A stretch of 64,000 nucleotides of DNA from Berkiella_A sp964633725 (GTDB lineage Bacteria > Pseudomonadota > Gammaproteobacteria > Berkiellales > Berkiellaceae): NCBI GenBank assembly GCA_964633725.1, contig CAZWHY010000007.1, forward strand, positions 1-64,000, given 5' to 3'. This document shows positions 53,754-61,079 of this stretch, piece after piece. The translations under genes and the position numbers were made by a program. Numbering within the stretch: the first letter of the stretch is position 1; each line of letters opens with the position of its first letter. Below the pieces are notes generated by a model that saw nothing but the letters and a program-made list of their open reading frames with translations, did no database searches and was not told the DNA's origin.

Positions 53754-53769
53754 TGGCATACTTTATGCT
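53754..53769 (+). promoter_or_regulatory. Sigma-54 promoter upstream of flgA
   Basis: TGGCATACTTTATGCT has GG and GC ten bases apart, facing flgA. An inverted repeat AGGCAA-TCAT-TTGCCT (53727-53742) sits 11 bp upstream and could be an activator site for this and the divergent flgB promoter. Confidence 0.75.
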
Positions 53770-53852
53770 GCTTAATAGGTTAGGTGATATTTTCGTCAAT
53801 CCATTGACATGAGAAATAAAAAGCACAAACTGACAAGCTAAGGTAATAAAAA

Positions 53853-54560
53853 ATGTCTTTAAAATACTATCTGATTGCCCCCATATTCTGCTTAGTGGCT
53901 ATAAAATCACATGCCAATACCAGTGTGAGCATTGATGAGATACGTCAAAGCATTGAGTTATTTACGGAAGAACGTATTAATGCAGTGTTAACAAACTATG
54001 ACGAATTTCAGATCAATCTTTCTTATTTGGATCATCGCCTAAAAATAAAGCCTTGCGATCAACCTATACAAGTTTCAAAACGATACGGACATGTGAATCA
54101 AGGTCGCATCACTGTGGAAGTATCCTGCCAAAGTCCTGTTAATTGGCGAATTCGTATCCCCGTTACAATACAAATATTTAAAGATATTTTTGTAACAAGC
54201 GATCTACTCAAACGAGGTGAGACTATACAATCTCGAGACATTATGCTGTCTAGACAAGACATTACCCATTCATCAAGAGGGTATTTTGAAAACTCAGAAA
54301 ATTTAATTGGTAAAGTTGTCTACCGAACCATGCGTCAAGGCACTATAATTAAGCCAAGCATGGTCAAAGAGGCTATTTTAGTCAAAAGGGGAAACACCGT
54401 TAATATCATCAGCTCAGGTCATGGCATCTTAGTTAAATCCAGAGGTATTGCGCTGAGAGATGGTATCAAAGGCGAGCTTATTCCAATAAAAAACAAAAAA
54501 TCTAAGCGTACAATAGAAGCGGTTGTGACATCCGTTGGTACGGTAAATGTGAATTTATGA
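53853..54560 (+). CDS. flgA: Flagellar P-ring assembly chaperone FlgA
   Basis: A 235-aa periplasmic chaperone for FlgI. Signal peptide (residues 1-21), then the SAF-type C-terminal domain (LKRGETIQSRDIMLSRQDI, VVYRTMRQGTIIKPSMVKE). The length fits. First gene of the divergent flgA-flgM-flgN-ycgR set. Confidence 0.94.
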   Translation: MSLKYYLIAPIFCLVAIKSHANTSVSIDEIRQSIELFTEERINAVLTNYDEFQINLSYLDHRLKIKPCDQPIQVSKRYGHVNQGRITVEVSCQSPVNWRIRIPVTIQIFKDIFVTSDLLKRGETIQSRDIMLSRQDITHSSRGYFENSENLIGKVVYRTMRQGTIIKPSMVKEAILVKRGNTVNIISSGHGILVKSRGIALRDGIKGELIPIKNKKSKRTIEAVVTSVGTVNVNL

Positions 54561-54634
54561 CAGTTGGTTTAAAATTTAGGATGAATCAGAGTTTAGTATT
54601 AAAAGGTATTTTAGAGCATGAAGGAGCTTAACAA

Positions 54635-54985
54635 ATGAACATCGACCCCACCAATAACTCTATGCAGCATATAAACAGTGGCGATAAAAAATCTTTGACA
54701 CCAGATGCCTCTGACACGCACAGTGCAAAAAATCATGCCCCATCTCAACAGGCATCCAATACAGATGATCAGATTCAATTAAGCTCAGAGTCTAAAAAAC
54801 TACAGCAAATTAATCAATCCCTTAAAACAGCAGATGGTATTGATCATGAAAAAGTGGCCGACGTGAAAAATAGACTAGCCGAAATAAAGCTTGGTATTCA
54901 ACAAAGTGGCTCAGAACTTGAATCAGCCACACTAAGAATTGCAGATAAAATCATAGAAATGGATGAATTGTTCTCCGGTAAGTAG
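54635..54985 (+). CDS. flgM: Anti-sigma-28 factor FlgM
   Basis: A 116-aa protein, disordered and polar in the first half. The FliA-binding helices lie in the second half (VADVKNRLAEIKLGIQQSG, then LRIADKIIEMDELF). It sequesters FliA until exported through the finished hook. AAGGAG is eight bases before ATG. I found no sigma-28 site in the 74-bp gap, so it may be read only from the flgA promoter. Confidence 0.93.
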   Translation: MNIDPTNNSMQHINSGDKKSLTPDASDTHSAKNHAPSQQASNTDDQIQLSSESKKLQQINQSLKTADGIDHEKVADVKNRLAEIKLGIQQSGSELESATLRIADKIIEMDELFSGK

Positions 54986-55020
54986 ATGCCCCAAAATAGA
55001 TGATAGAATAGGAACTCAAT

Positions 55021-55485
55021 ATGCCAGACTCCCAAGAAAGCACCTTAAAATCCATATTGAAAAACATACAATCTAAACTGCAAGTTTTACGAGTACAGCT
55101 GGACGCTGAAAAAAAAATATTAGAACAACATGCCTTAGATGATATTGAGCCTCTGCTGAAAGAAAAACAAAACGCTTTTCTCCAATTAAATGCGGACATT
55201 GTATTACTTCAAGATTTTTTCCATGATAACAACGTAGCATTTACAGCAAAAAACATTAATCCATATATACAGGCCGCCTCTACTGATTTACAAAAACAAT
55301 GGGAATTGTTTATGACAACCTTAAAAGATTGTCAGGAAAAAAACCTTATTAATGGCTTACTGGTCATGGGGATGAAAAATTATAATGATAAACTGTTGGG
55401 ACTTTTAACCCAGCAAACGCCCCAAACCTACCACCCTTCTCAAATCAAAAGAGAAACAGTATCAACACGGGAGCATAAAGCTTAA
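55021..55485 (+). CDS. flgN: FlgK/FlgL export chaperone FlgN
   Basis: A 154-aa helical protein with a strong coiled-coil pattern in the first 75 residues and a C-terminal NGLLVMGMKNYNDKLLGLL segment typical of FlgN. It follows flgM and precedes ycgR by one base, the usual neighbourhood. Confidence 0.88.
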   Translation: MPDSQESTLKSILKNIQSKLQVLRVQLDAEKKILEQHALDDIEPLLKEKQNAFLQLNADIVLLQDFFHDNNVAFTAKNINPYIQAASTDLQKQWELFMTTLKDCQEKNLINGLLVMGMKNYNDKLLGLLTQQTPQTYHPSQIKRETVSTREHKA

Positions 55486-55486
55486 C

Positions 55487-56257
55487 ATGTGGCAATGGAT
55501 TAAAAACAAACTCCCCATAAATCAAATAGCGAAAGAAACAATAAAAGAAGAAGTTGTTTCTCCTTCGCATCAGATTTATATTGAAAAAATACTACAAAAT
55601 TTAATCGATAGCCGATCTATATTGAGCATAGACTTTCCACAAACCGATCTAACCGGCGCTAGTATACTTCTTGAAATCAATCGAAAGAATGATTATATTA
55701 TTATCGATGAAATCACCCCAGTCGAAGGCCACAACAAAGCATTGCAGGGCGCGCCTCTTACGATTACAGCAAGAGAACATGGCATTTCGCTTTCATTCCA
55801 CTCACGCGTATTTAAACATGTAGATGAAAAAGGCGTCAGCTTTTACTACCTACCCTATCCTAGTGAAGTACAATATCAACAACGCCGTAAAGCCTATAGA
55901 GTGCCGATTCAATCAGAAAAAGCTTTGCGCGCCGATATATTTTTGCCCAACCAGCCTAGATTAACAACAAAGGTATCAGATATTTCAGTCACGGGTCTAA
56001 GACTGTATGTAAAATATAATATTATGGATATTTTAGATAGCATTCGTTATATAGATCAATGTTTGTTGATATCACCATTTGCCAAACCCACTACATTCTC
56101 ACTTGAAATCCGAGAGGCTTTTTATGATATGTCGATCAAAAGCACGGTATTATGTTGCGAGTTTATGAATATCAGCGCAGACAAACAACTATTTCTCATT
56201 GAACTAGTTGGGAAGTTGCAACATAACCAAGTAATGGATAGATTTAAGCAGAGGTAA
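55487..56257 (+). CDS. ycgR: Cyclic-di-GMP-responsive flagellar brake YcgR
   Basis: A 256-aa protein: N-terminal YcgR domain (to about 120) and PilZ domain with the c-di-GMP-binding R134-x3-R138 (RKAYR) and DISVTG (165-170). On binding c-di-GMP, YcgR proteins slow the motor by contacting stator or rotor. Co-transcription with flgMN supports that role. Confidence 0.93.
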   Translation: MWQWIKNKLPINQIAKETIKEEVVSPSHQIYIEKILQNLIDSRSILSIDFPQTDLTGASILLEINRKNDYIIIDEITPVEGHNKALQGAPLTITAREHGISLSFHSRVFKHVDEKGVSFYYLPYPSEVQYQQRRKAYRVPIQSEKALRADIFLPNQPRLTTKVSDISVTGLRLYVKYNIMDILDSIRYIDQCLLISPFAKPTTFSLEIREAFYDMSIKSTVLCCEFMNISADKQLFLIELVGKLQHNQVMDRFKQR

Positions 56258-56344
56258 GTTAGTATGGTAGCTTTCTATTTTTTGCTATATGTAAACCCGC
56301 ATGTTAGGATGGATGCATCTAATTACATAGGATAAATGAGAGAC

Positions 56345-56476
56345 ATGAAGGAACAAACCTTAGAATTTAAAGACTTTAAATCTTACCAACCTTATAGCAT
56401 TCCAATGCTAAAACTCTTGTTCACGCTTACCTTAGCATCCCTTGCTGCCGCTGCCATCTACGAATTCATACTCTAA
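56345..56476 (+). CDS. Small single-pass membrane protein, 43 aa
   Basis: A short frame with a polar N-terminus (MKEQTLEFKDFKSYQPYS) and one hydrophobic helix (about residues 20-39). An in-frame ATG at 56336 gives three more residues and has AGGA close by; either start is possible. It lies 87 bp after ycgR and 66 bp before the convergent tRNA. No family is recognised. Confidence 0.45.
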   Translation: MKEQTLEFKDFKSYQPYSIPMLKLLFTLTLASLAAAAIYEFIL

Positions 56477-56542
56477 TTTTCAAATAAAATCGCGCAAATG
56501 GCTCAAAACATACCGGAAGTTGGATTGATTACCCAAAAAAAT

Positions 56543-56619
56543 TGGTGCCTCGGAGAAGATTCGAACTTCTGACCTGCCCCTTAGGAGGGGGCCGCGCTAT
56601 CCAGCTGTGCCACCGAGGC
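56543..56619 (-). tRNA. tRNA-Arg (anticodon CCT)
   Basis: The acceptor stem GCCTCGG/CCGAGGC, T-loop TTCGAAT, D-arm with GGATAGC, and anticodon loop CTCCTAA (CCT at 56583-56585) form a complete cloverleaf. The 3' CCA is encoded, and a run of seven T follows on the minus strand. CCT reads the rare AGG codon. The gene sits at the border between the flagellar region and an accessory stretch; I see no duplicated tRNA 3' end that would mark an integrated island. Confidence 0.95.
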
Positions 56620-57163
56620 AATAACATCTAAACTTAGGCTAGGCCGCCATTTTAATACATATCCCTCTTCTTGCCAATCCATTTATCGCGCTAGTATTTC
56701 TGCAGAATCAAAACTGTGTGCGGCAGGTAGATTTAACCCTCGCTAGGTTTGGCAAGCTAAACCATCCTCAGACAAAATTGGGCGTGGAACTAATTCGCTC
56801 TGCTCTCAACATCCCACGAGTATTTTTAAGCTACTGGCTATTTTAATTTCTCTTATGGTACCCTTGCCTGGTAATTTGAATTATCGCTGTAAATGAGTAC
56901 AAGCATGGCACTGCATCACTATTCCGACTTAAAACAACCTTGCCCCCCAACTGGCATCAAACGACAAATTATCAAATTGGTTGACAAAACGTTGGCTGCT
57001 ATTCTCAGTCGGCATAGCAGTGATGGGCTACATTATTTTATAGGTGACAAGATTTTACTAAGACAGCCAACCTGTTTGAGAACAAAAAACGGAACTTGAT
57101 TTCTTCAAACTTACCCCCATTCTATATAGCATATACAAAATAGATATTTTATTCACACGCTTG
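56620..57163. other. Gene-poor stretch after the tRNA
   Basis: No convincing gene. The only sizeable frame (56893-57099, plus strand, 68 codons) lacks a ribosome site, shows no domain, and its composition gives no sign of coding. The stretch may hold decayed sequence. The region to the right (57164-57332) carries the DnaA-box-like module and a palindrome, annotated separately. Confidence 0.5.
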
Positions 57164-57172
57164 TGTGGATAA
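57164..57172 (-). promoter_or_regulatory. Perfect DnaA box
   Basis: TGTGGATAA on the plus strand is the exact reverse complement of the high-affinity DnaA box TTATCCACA. It lies 41-72 bp from the three related 9-mers of module copy A. Confidence 0.7.
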
Positions 57173-57209
57173 TATGTGTATATCATCACAAATAAAATCA
57201 GAACTCGTT

Positions 57210-57246
57210 TTTTCCACAGAATGTGTGCATAATACTGTGGACAAGC
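57210..57246. repeat. DnaA-box-like triplet module, copy A
   Basis: TTTTCCACA (57210-57218), TGTGCATAA (57224-57232) and TGTGGACAA (57236-57244) are spaced N5 and N3 and followed by GC. Each is within one or two mismatches of a DnaA box in one orientation or the other. GATATTGTTATTTTTA follows at 57261-57276, an AT-rich stretch of the type used for unwinding. Copies B and C keep identical internal spacing. Confidence 0.7.
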
Positions 57247-57301
57247 CGTTTAACAGCTTGGATATTGTTATTTTTACCTGTAAAATCCAGGAACGTTTGT
57301 T

Positions 57302-57320
57302 TTGTTCAATTTTTGAACAA
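57302..57320. promoter_or_regulatory. Palindrome A upstream of the 81-aa membrane protein
   Basis: TTGTTCAATTTTTGAACAA is a perfect 7-bp inverted repeat with a 5-base centre, 12 bp before the ATG at 57333 and next to its GGGG ribosome site. Position and symmetry suggest an operator. A related palindrome follows module copy B. Confidence 0.65.
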
Positions 57321-57332
57321 TATGGGGTTTGA

Positions 57333-57578
57333 ATGAAACTATTGCTGCTAACATCAATACCACTACTTGTGGTACTTATCTTTGGATCAAAACTCAAAAA
57401 GGAAACTCGCTTTGTTTTTCAGCTGCTGAGCATCCCATTTGTGTTGTTAGTTGCCTTCTATTCTTTTCTCATGGCTATCTTTGTTGCTGCTGGATATGTG
57501 GTTTATTGGAAATTTCTCAAACCTAAAACTCTAAACAATAAAAAAGACGATGACTACCCACAAATACGTTGGCAGTAA
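57333..57578 (+). CDS. Small two-helix membrane protein, 81 aa
   Basis: Two hydrophobic helices (about residues 2-19 and 28-59, the second long enough to be split) and a charged tail (KFLKPKTLNNKKDDDYPQ). ATG 57333 follows GGGG at a short distance. Its upstream region contains the DnaA-box module and a palindrome, so expression may be controlled. Not recognised; a holin-like or phage-shock-type small membrane protein is possible, but only shape supports this. Confidence 0.5.
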   Translation: MKLLLLTSIPLLVVLIFGSKLKKETRFVFQLLSIPFVLLVAFYSFLMAIFVAAGYVVYWKFLKPKTLNNKKDDDYPQIRWQ

Positions 57579-57602
57579 GCCAGCCGCAGACCCTTATTTT
57601 AG

Positions 57603-57959
57603 CTAGTATTTCCCGGAATAAGTACGCTTCCTCGCCCCTGGCGGCCTACCTTCATGGTAATTCTGCGCCCCATCACTGCTCGAAGTACTCCTTTCCTGCA
57701 AACTAGTAAACATTGGAATACTCATGGAAGAAGGTATTGGAATATTCGAAGAAGGTTTTGGAATATGCATGGGAGCCGTTACAGAGAATCTACCTTTGTC
57801 GCCCTTAACGTTTTCAATTTCCCCAACTTCTTTACTTTTTTCCGCTACATGTCCCTCAGTCGTTGTTTCACCATCTTGTTCATTATTTTGCTCACCATCT
57901 TGTTCATTATCTTGCTCACCATCTTGTTCACCATTAAAATCCATATGAAATTGCAACAT
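57603..57959 (-). CDS. Low-complexity acidic protein, 118 aa
   Basis: A protein whose residues 9-33 are built from repeated G/N-E-Q-D units encoded by an imperfect 24-bp tandem repeat (57870-57932). A Lys/Glu stretch, a Pro/Ile/Met/Ser-rich middle (PSSNIPIPSSMSIPMF) and a basic end (RPPGARKRTYSGKY) follow. I start it at ATG 57959, five bases after GAGG. There is no signal peptide or membrane helix. Composition resembles disordered secreted proteins, but no function can be assigned. Confidence 0.45.
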   Translation of the reverse strand: MLQFHMDFNGEQDGEQDNEQDGEQNNEQDGETTTEGHVAEKSKEVGEIENVKGDKGRFSVTAPMHIPKPSSNIPIPSSMSIPMFTSLQERSTSSSDGAQNYHEGRPPGARKRTYSGKY

Positions 57960-58081
57960 AAACACCTCTTATCAGTTAGCCTTAAAATACAAGTTATTAA
58001 ATTTACTATTTTATAGAGTCTTAAAATATTTACCACTTTTTTTCATTCTGATTATATTGGCAAATAACTCACACAAACTTC

Positions 58082-58115
58082 TCCACATTTTCTGTGCATA
58101 AGCATGTGTACAAGC
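58082..58115. repeat. DnaA-box-like triplet module, copy B
   Basis: TCCACA (58082-58087), N5, TGTGCATAA (58093-58101), N3, TGTGTACAA (58105-58113), then GC. GATATTATTATTTTAT follows at 58130-58145. Identical spacing and near-identical following sequence to copy A. Confidence 0.7.
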
Positions 58116-58169
58116 CGCTAACAGCCTGGGATATTATTATTTTATCTAGTTATAACAACATGTTTTAAT

Positions 58170-58188
58170 CTGTTCACTTATTGAACAG
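58170..58188. promoter_or_regulatory. Palindrome B
   Basis: CTGTTCACTTATTGAACAG, a perfect 7-bp inverted repeat with a 5-base centre, shares the core TGTTCA-N5-TGAACA with palindrome A. It lies at a similar distance (about 55 bp) after its DnaA-box module. No rightward gene follows it, so its gene may have been lost or it may act on the module itself. Confidence 0.6.
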
Positions 58189-58211
58189 TGTGAAATCAAA
58201 ACGAGCCTGAA

Positions 58212-58490
58212 CTAAATGTGCTTTTTTTTAGAATTAGGGCTGAAGTCGGCTTCCCCATCCTTAGCTTCCCACATAGCTCTAAAGCAAGATTCTGCTTCCT
58301 TGGATTTAGGCGCAGGCGCAGAATCAGCAGGCTTAGAGCTACTGAAATGATCAAAAGCAGTAACAATAGCTTCGGAATGCCTTAGCCCATCCATAATCCC
58401 ATTCAACTCCTCAGCTCTTTCGGGCGTACTATTTGGCGTACTATTTGGCGCTGCCGGAACAGATTTTTCTTCACTAGGCCCATTTTGCAT
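58212..58490 (-). CDS. Hypothetical protein, 92 aa
   Basis: A polar protein with NSTPNSTPE near the N-terminus (from a 12-bp tandem repeat in the DNA), a short helical region (ERAEELNGIMDGLRHSEAI), an Ala/Pro/Ser linker and a basic KKKHI end. I start it at ATG 58490 with AGAG upstream. Composition and C-terminal basic residues are compatible with a secreted protein. No family is recognised. Confidence 0.45.
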   Translation of the reverse strand: MQNGPSEEKSVPAAPNSTPNSTPERAEELNGIMDGLRHSEAIVTAFDHFSSSKPADSAPAPKSKEAESCFRAMWEAKDGEADFSPNSKKKHI

Positions 58491-58586
58491 AATCAATTCT
58501 CTACTAAATTACAGTTTATATTCAAAACTAAACTAAAAGCAAAACCTCATTCAACCAACTTTTTAATTTATGATTACGCGTAGTTC

Positions 58587-58620
58587 TCCACAATTGTTGT
58601 GTATAAACATGTGTACAAGC
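58587..58620. repeat. DnaA-box-like triplet module, copy C
   Basis: TCCACA (58587-58592), N5, TGTGTATAA (58598-58606), N3, TGTGTACAA (58610-58618), then GC. TGTGTATAA is the reverse complement of TTATACACA, a known DnaA-box variant. The AT-rich follow-on sequence is less conserved than in A and B. Confidence 0.7.
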
Positions 58621-58649
58621 TGCTAGTATATGCTTAACAAATCAAATAA

Positions 58650-58666
58650 CACTGAACTTATCAGTG
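58650..58666. promoter_or_regulatory. Palindrome C
   Basis: CACTGAACTTATCAGTG is a perfect 6-bp inverted repeat with a 5-base centre, about 30 bp after module C. The half-site differs from A and B, although the overall plan is the same. Confidence 0.45.
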
Positions 58667-58803
58667 CATTTATCTTTCCCAACAGGTGATCATTTTTTGA
58701 CCATTCATCGGCTCAATCCATAGGTTTGTAAGCTGAATTTTGAATTTTAGATTAATAATAGGTAAAATAATAAGCTTGAAAAATTACTAGGATAAACCGT
58801 TTT

Positions 58804-59412
58804 ATGCATACAGCCATTTTGTTTCAAGGTTTTTTTGTCGGAGCTGGCCTAATCATGGCAATTGGGGCACAAAATGCCTTTGTGTTAAAACAAGGACTCA
58901 AGGGCAACCGTCTGCTATTAACGGCTCTGACCTGCTGTATCTGTGATGGTATCTTGATTGTTCTAGGCGTTATGGGTATTGGTTTATTAATGAATGACCA
59001 TGCCAACTGGCTTATTACTTTACGCTGGTTAGGCGCGGCTTTCTTAAGTGTTTATGGCGTACTCTCATTTATTAAAGCTATTAGGCCAGAAACATTAGCA
59101 GCTGAATTAAACCAAAGTCAAAATACCAGCAAAACAACAACGCTTATCACATTACTAGCCTTGACCTTACTTAACCCACACACTTATATAGATACTTTTG
59201 TTTTGCTAGGTAGTATTGGCGCACAGCATTGTGGCCTAGACAAATACTTATTTATTATCGGTACTTTAAGTGCGTCTATAGTCTGGTTTTTTGGCCTAAC
59301 CTATGGGGCGGCACGATTGACACCACTATTTCAAAAACCCAGAGCTTGGCAGATTTTAAATGGTGGCATAGGGGTTATGATGCTGGCAATTGCCTATAAG
59401 TTAGTATTTTAA
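58804..59412 (+). CDS. LysE/ArgO family amino-acid exporter
   Basis: A 202-aa inner-membrane protein with six helices. The signature GFFVGAGLIMAIGAQNAFVL near the start and LLNPHTYIDTFVLLG in the second half match ArgO/LysE basic-amino-acid exporters. It likely exports arginine or lysine. No adjacent LysR-type regulator and no recognisable lysine riboswitch is present. The ATG follows AGGA at a rather long spacing (11 bases). Confidence 0.88.
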   Translation: MHTAILFQGFFVGAGLIMAIGAQNAFVLKQGLKGNRLLLTALTCCICDGILIVLGVMGIGLLMNDHANWLITLRWLGAAFLSVYGVLSFIKAIRPETLAAELNQSQNTSKTTTLITLLALTLLNPHTYIDTFVLLGSIGAQHCGLDKYLFIIGTLSASIVWFFGLTYGAARLTPLFQKPRAWQILNGGIGVMMLAIAYKLVF

Positions 59413-59414
59413 AA

Positions 59415-59891
59415 TTATAATAAAGTCTGGTAACGGCTAATTTTCTCTTGTGTTTGTAAAATAACATTTTCTATTTCTTTTTGGATAAACTCTCTGACCG
59501 GTGACATACGGCTGGTCATCACAAAGCGCAAGGTCCAATCTTTTAAATTACCTTGGTATGAATGAAAAGCTGATGCATATTCTAGTAATAAACGCGCATA
59601 GGCTAAATCTAGCTGGGTTGCCTGCCCAACTCTATTACCCACCAACATTGGAAATGCTTCTCGAATTTGCGGCACTTTACCTGACTTGCCTCGGCCAAAG
59701 GTTAAAGCAAATTGCACTTTGTCGATAACATTGGTTTTGGCTATGGTGGTTACCGCCTGACAATAATATTGAAGCTTCGTTTCTTCCATGGGGGATTTTG
59801 CATAAGGCTTTAACGCTCTAACCTCTTCTAAATATCGTCGCATCAGCTCTTTGACAGAGTAACGATTATGCATAAATGTGGTATCAGCCAT
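59415..59891 (-). CDS. Hypothetical helical protein, 158 aa
   Basis: A soluble, mainly helical, basic protein without signal or membrane segments. Its stop is two bases from the convergent exporter stop. Notable segments are KELMRRYLEEVRAL (residues 14-27) and FIQKEIENVILQTQEKISRY near the end. I recognise no domain. Clean frame, normal composition and good length support a real gene. Confidence 0.65.
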   Translation of the reverse strand: MADTTFMHNRYSVKELMRRYLEEVRALKPYAKSPMEETKLQYYCQAVTTIAKTNVIDKVQFALTFGRGKSGKVPQIREAFPMLVGNRVGQATQLDLAYARLLLEYASAFHSYQGNLKDWTLRFVMTSRMSPVREFIQKEIENVILQTQEKISRYQTLL

Positions 59892-60007
59892 GGATATCTC
59901 GCTAACTTATTTATTTTAATGATTTATTGAGTGTATTATACCATATTGCACATACTCTACTAAGCTTGCTATCTTAAGAGTACGAGCCACTAAAAATACC
60001 ATTTATC

Positions 60008-60643
60008 ATGAATACAAAGAAAGAGCTGATTTCAGAACTAAAATCGCAAGGGATCCATCAGTCCCAGGTACTACAAGCCATAGCACAAACACCCAGAGAA
60101 GCCTTTGTACCTAAGCTTTATCAAAAAAAAGCACTTGATAATACCGCTCTACCGATTGATTGTCATCAGACAATCTCACAACCTTATATCGTAGCGCTAA
60201 TGACACAGCAATTATTTTTATGCCCTCGCCCCAAACGCATCCTAGAAATAGGCACCGGTTCAGGCTATCAAGCCGCCATTCTGGCTAAGCTCTTTCATAA
60301 AATATATACGGTAGAACGAATTCCCGCTTTATCTATAGCGGCACAAAAAATTCTAAACCAATTGAATATACTCAATATAAAATATCGATTAGGGGATGGC
60401 CACCAAGGCTGGCCTGAATTTGCCCCTTATGATGGCATACTGGTAACAGCCTGCACAGAAGAAGTACCCAAGGCACTTATAAAGCAATTAAGCCCAGATG
60501 GTGGCGTCATGGTGATTCCAGTTACAGAAAGTAATGATGTGCAAAAATTATTATTAGTGCAAAAAAATGGCGAGACAATATCCCACAAAATTATTGAGTG
60601 GGTGGCTTTTGTGCCGCTTGTTCCTTCAAATCCCTCGTCTTAG
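60008..60643 (+). CDS. pcm: Protein-L-isoaspartate O-methyltransferase
   Basis: A 211-aa SAM-dependent enzyme that repairs isoaspartyl residues in aged proteins. The substrate motif TISQP (55-59), SAM motif EIGTGSGYQ (80-88) and DGILVTACTEEVPKAL are present. The usual surE/nlpD/rpoS neighbours are missing. The TAG stop (60641-60643) is formed by the first bases of the inverted-repeat element at 60639, so insertion may have altered the C-terminus. Confidence 0.93.
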   Translation: MNTKKELISELKSQGIHQSQVLQAIAQTPREAFVPKLYQKKALDNTALPIDCHQTISQPYIVALMTQQLFLCPRPKRILEIGTGSGYQAAILAKLFHKIYTVERIPALSIAAQKILNQLNILNIKYRLGDGHQGWPEFAPYDGILVTACTEEVPKALIKQLSPDGGVMVIPVTESNDVQKLLLVQKNGETISHKIIEWVAFVPLVPSNPSS

Positions 60644-60826
60644 GAATGGGCATGTAATAACTTACGGGTTTAGCGCTCAGTAAGTTGGCATATTTAGATG
60701 GAACGATTGAGGTAAAATGCGAGCATAGCAGGGCTATGTGAGTGTTTTTCCGATTGAGGTTCATTTAAAGATGGCTTGCTTAATGAGATGATAAAACGGT
60801 AAGTTATTACATGCCCATTCCTTAAG
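60639..60826. mobile_element. MITE-like element with 27/28-bp terminal inverted repeats
   Basis: The left end starts CTTAGGAATGGGCATG (60639-60665). The right end (60799-60826) is its reverse complement with one extra T. The interior of about 130 bp encodes nothing and contains TTTAGCGCTCAG next to the left end, as does the short copy at 41878. The size, lack of coding capacity and dispersed copies fit a non-autonomous transposable element. The family of its transposase is unknown. The remaining spacer to 61079 shows no other feature. Confidence 0.75.
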
Positions 60827-61079
60827 TAATCCCTGCCTATTTTTCTACCCACTAGTCTCCATAGAAATACCTTATGTCATAATTCTCTTAAAAATCAAAC
60901 GGCTCTGTATTATAATATTGAGTATCTCATAGCTCTTGATTTGGGGGAATTACATAGAAACCATTCAAGATAGTAATAAATATGATGGGGGCAAGCCACA
61001 TAACAGCACCTTCGTATTAGTTACAATATCTGTGTTTTAATTTGGTATTTATTATGGCCATTACAAGGGTTTTATATTT

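Noticed and set aside
54561..54634. Sigma-28 promoter before flgM
   Set aside because: A TAAAATTT is present, but no GCCGATAA-like box lies 11 bases downstream.
56543..56619. tRNA-Arg as the attachment site of an integrated island
   Set aside because: No integrase gene and no repeated tRNA 3' end were found between 56.6 and 64 kb.
56893..57099. 68-codon plus-strand frame after the tRNA
   Set aside because: No ribosome binding site, no homology that I recognise, and no operon context; kept only as a remark.
57870..57932. CRISPR-like array
   Set aside because: The repeated units are contiguous, in frame and code for a G/N-E-Q-D repeat; there are no spacers.
57150..58190. LexA (SOS) boxes for the TGTTCA palindromes
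   Set aside because: The gammaproteobacterial LexA box is CTGT-N8-ACAG; here the half-sites are 7 bp with a 5-base centre (CTG-N13-CAG), so the spacing does not fit.
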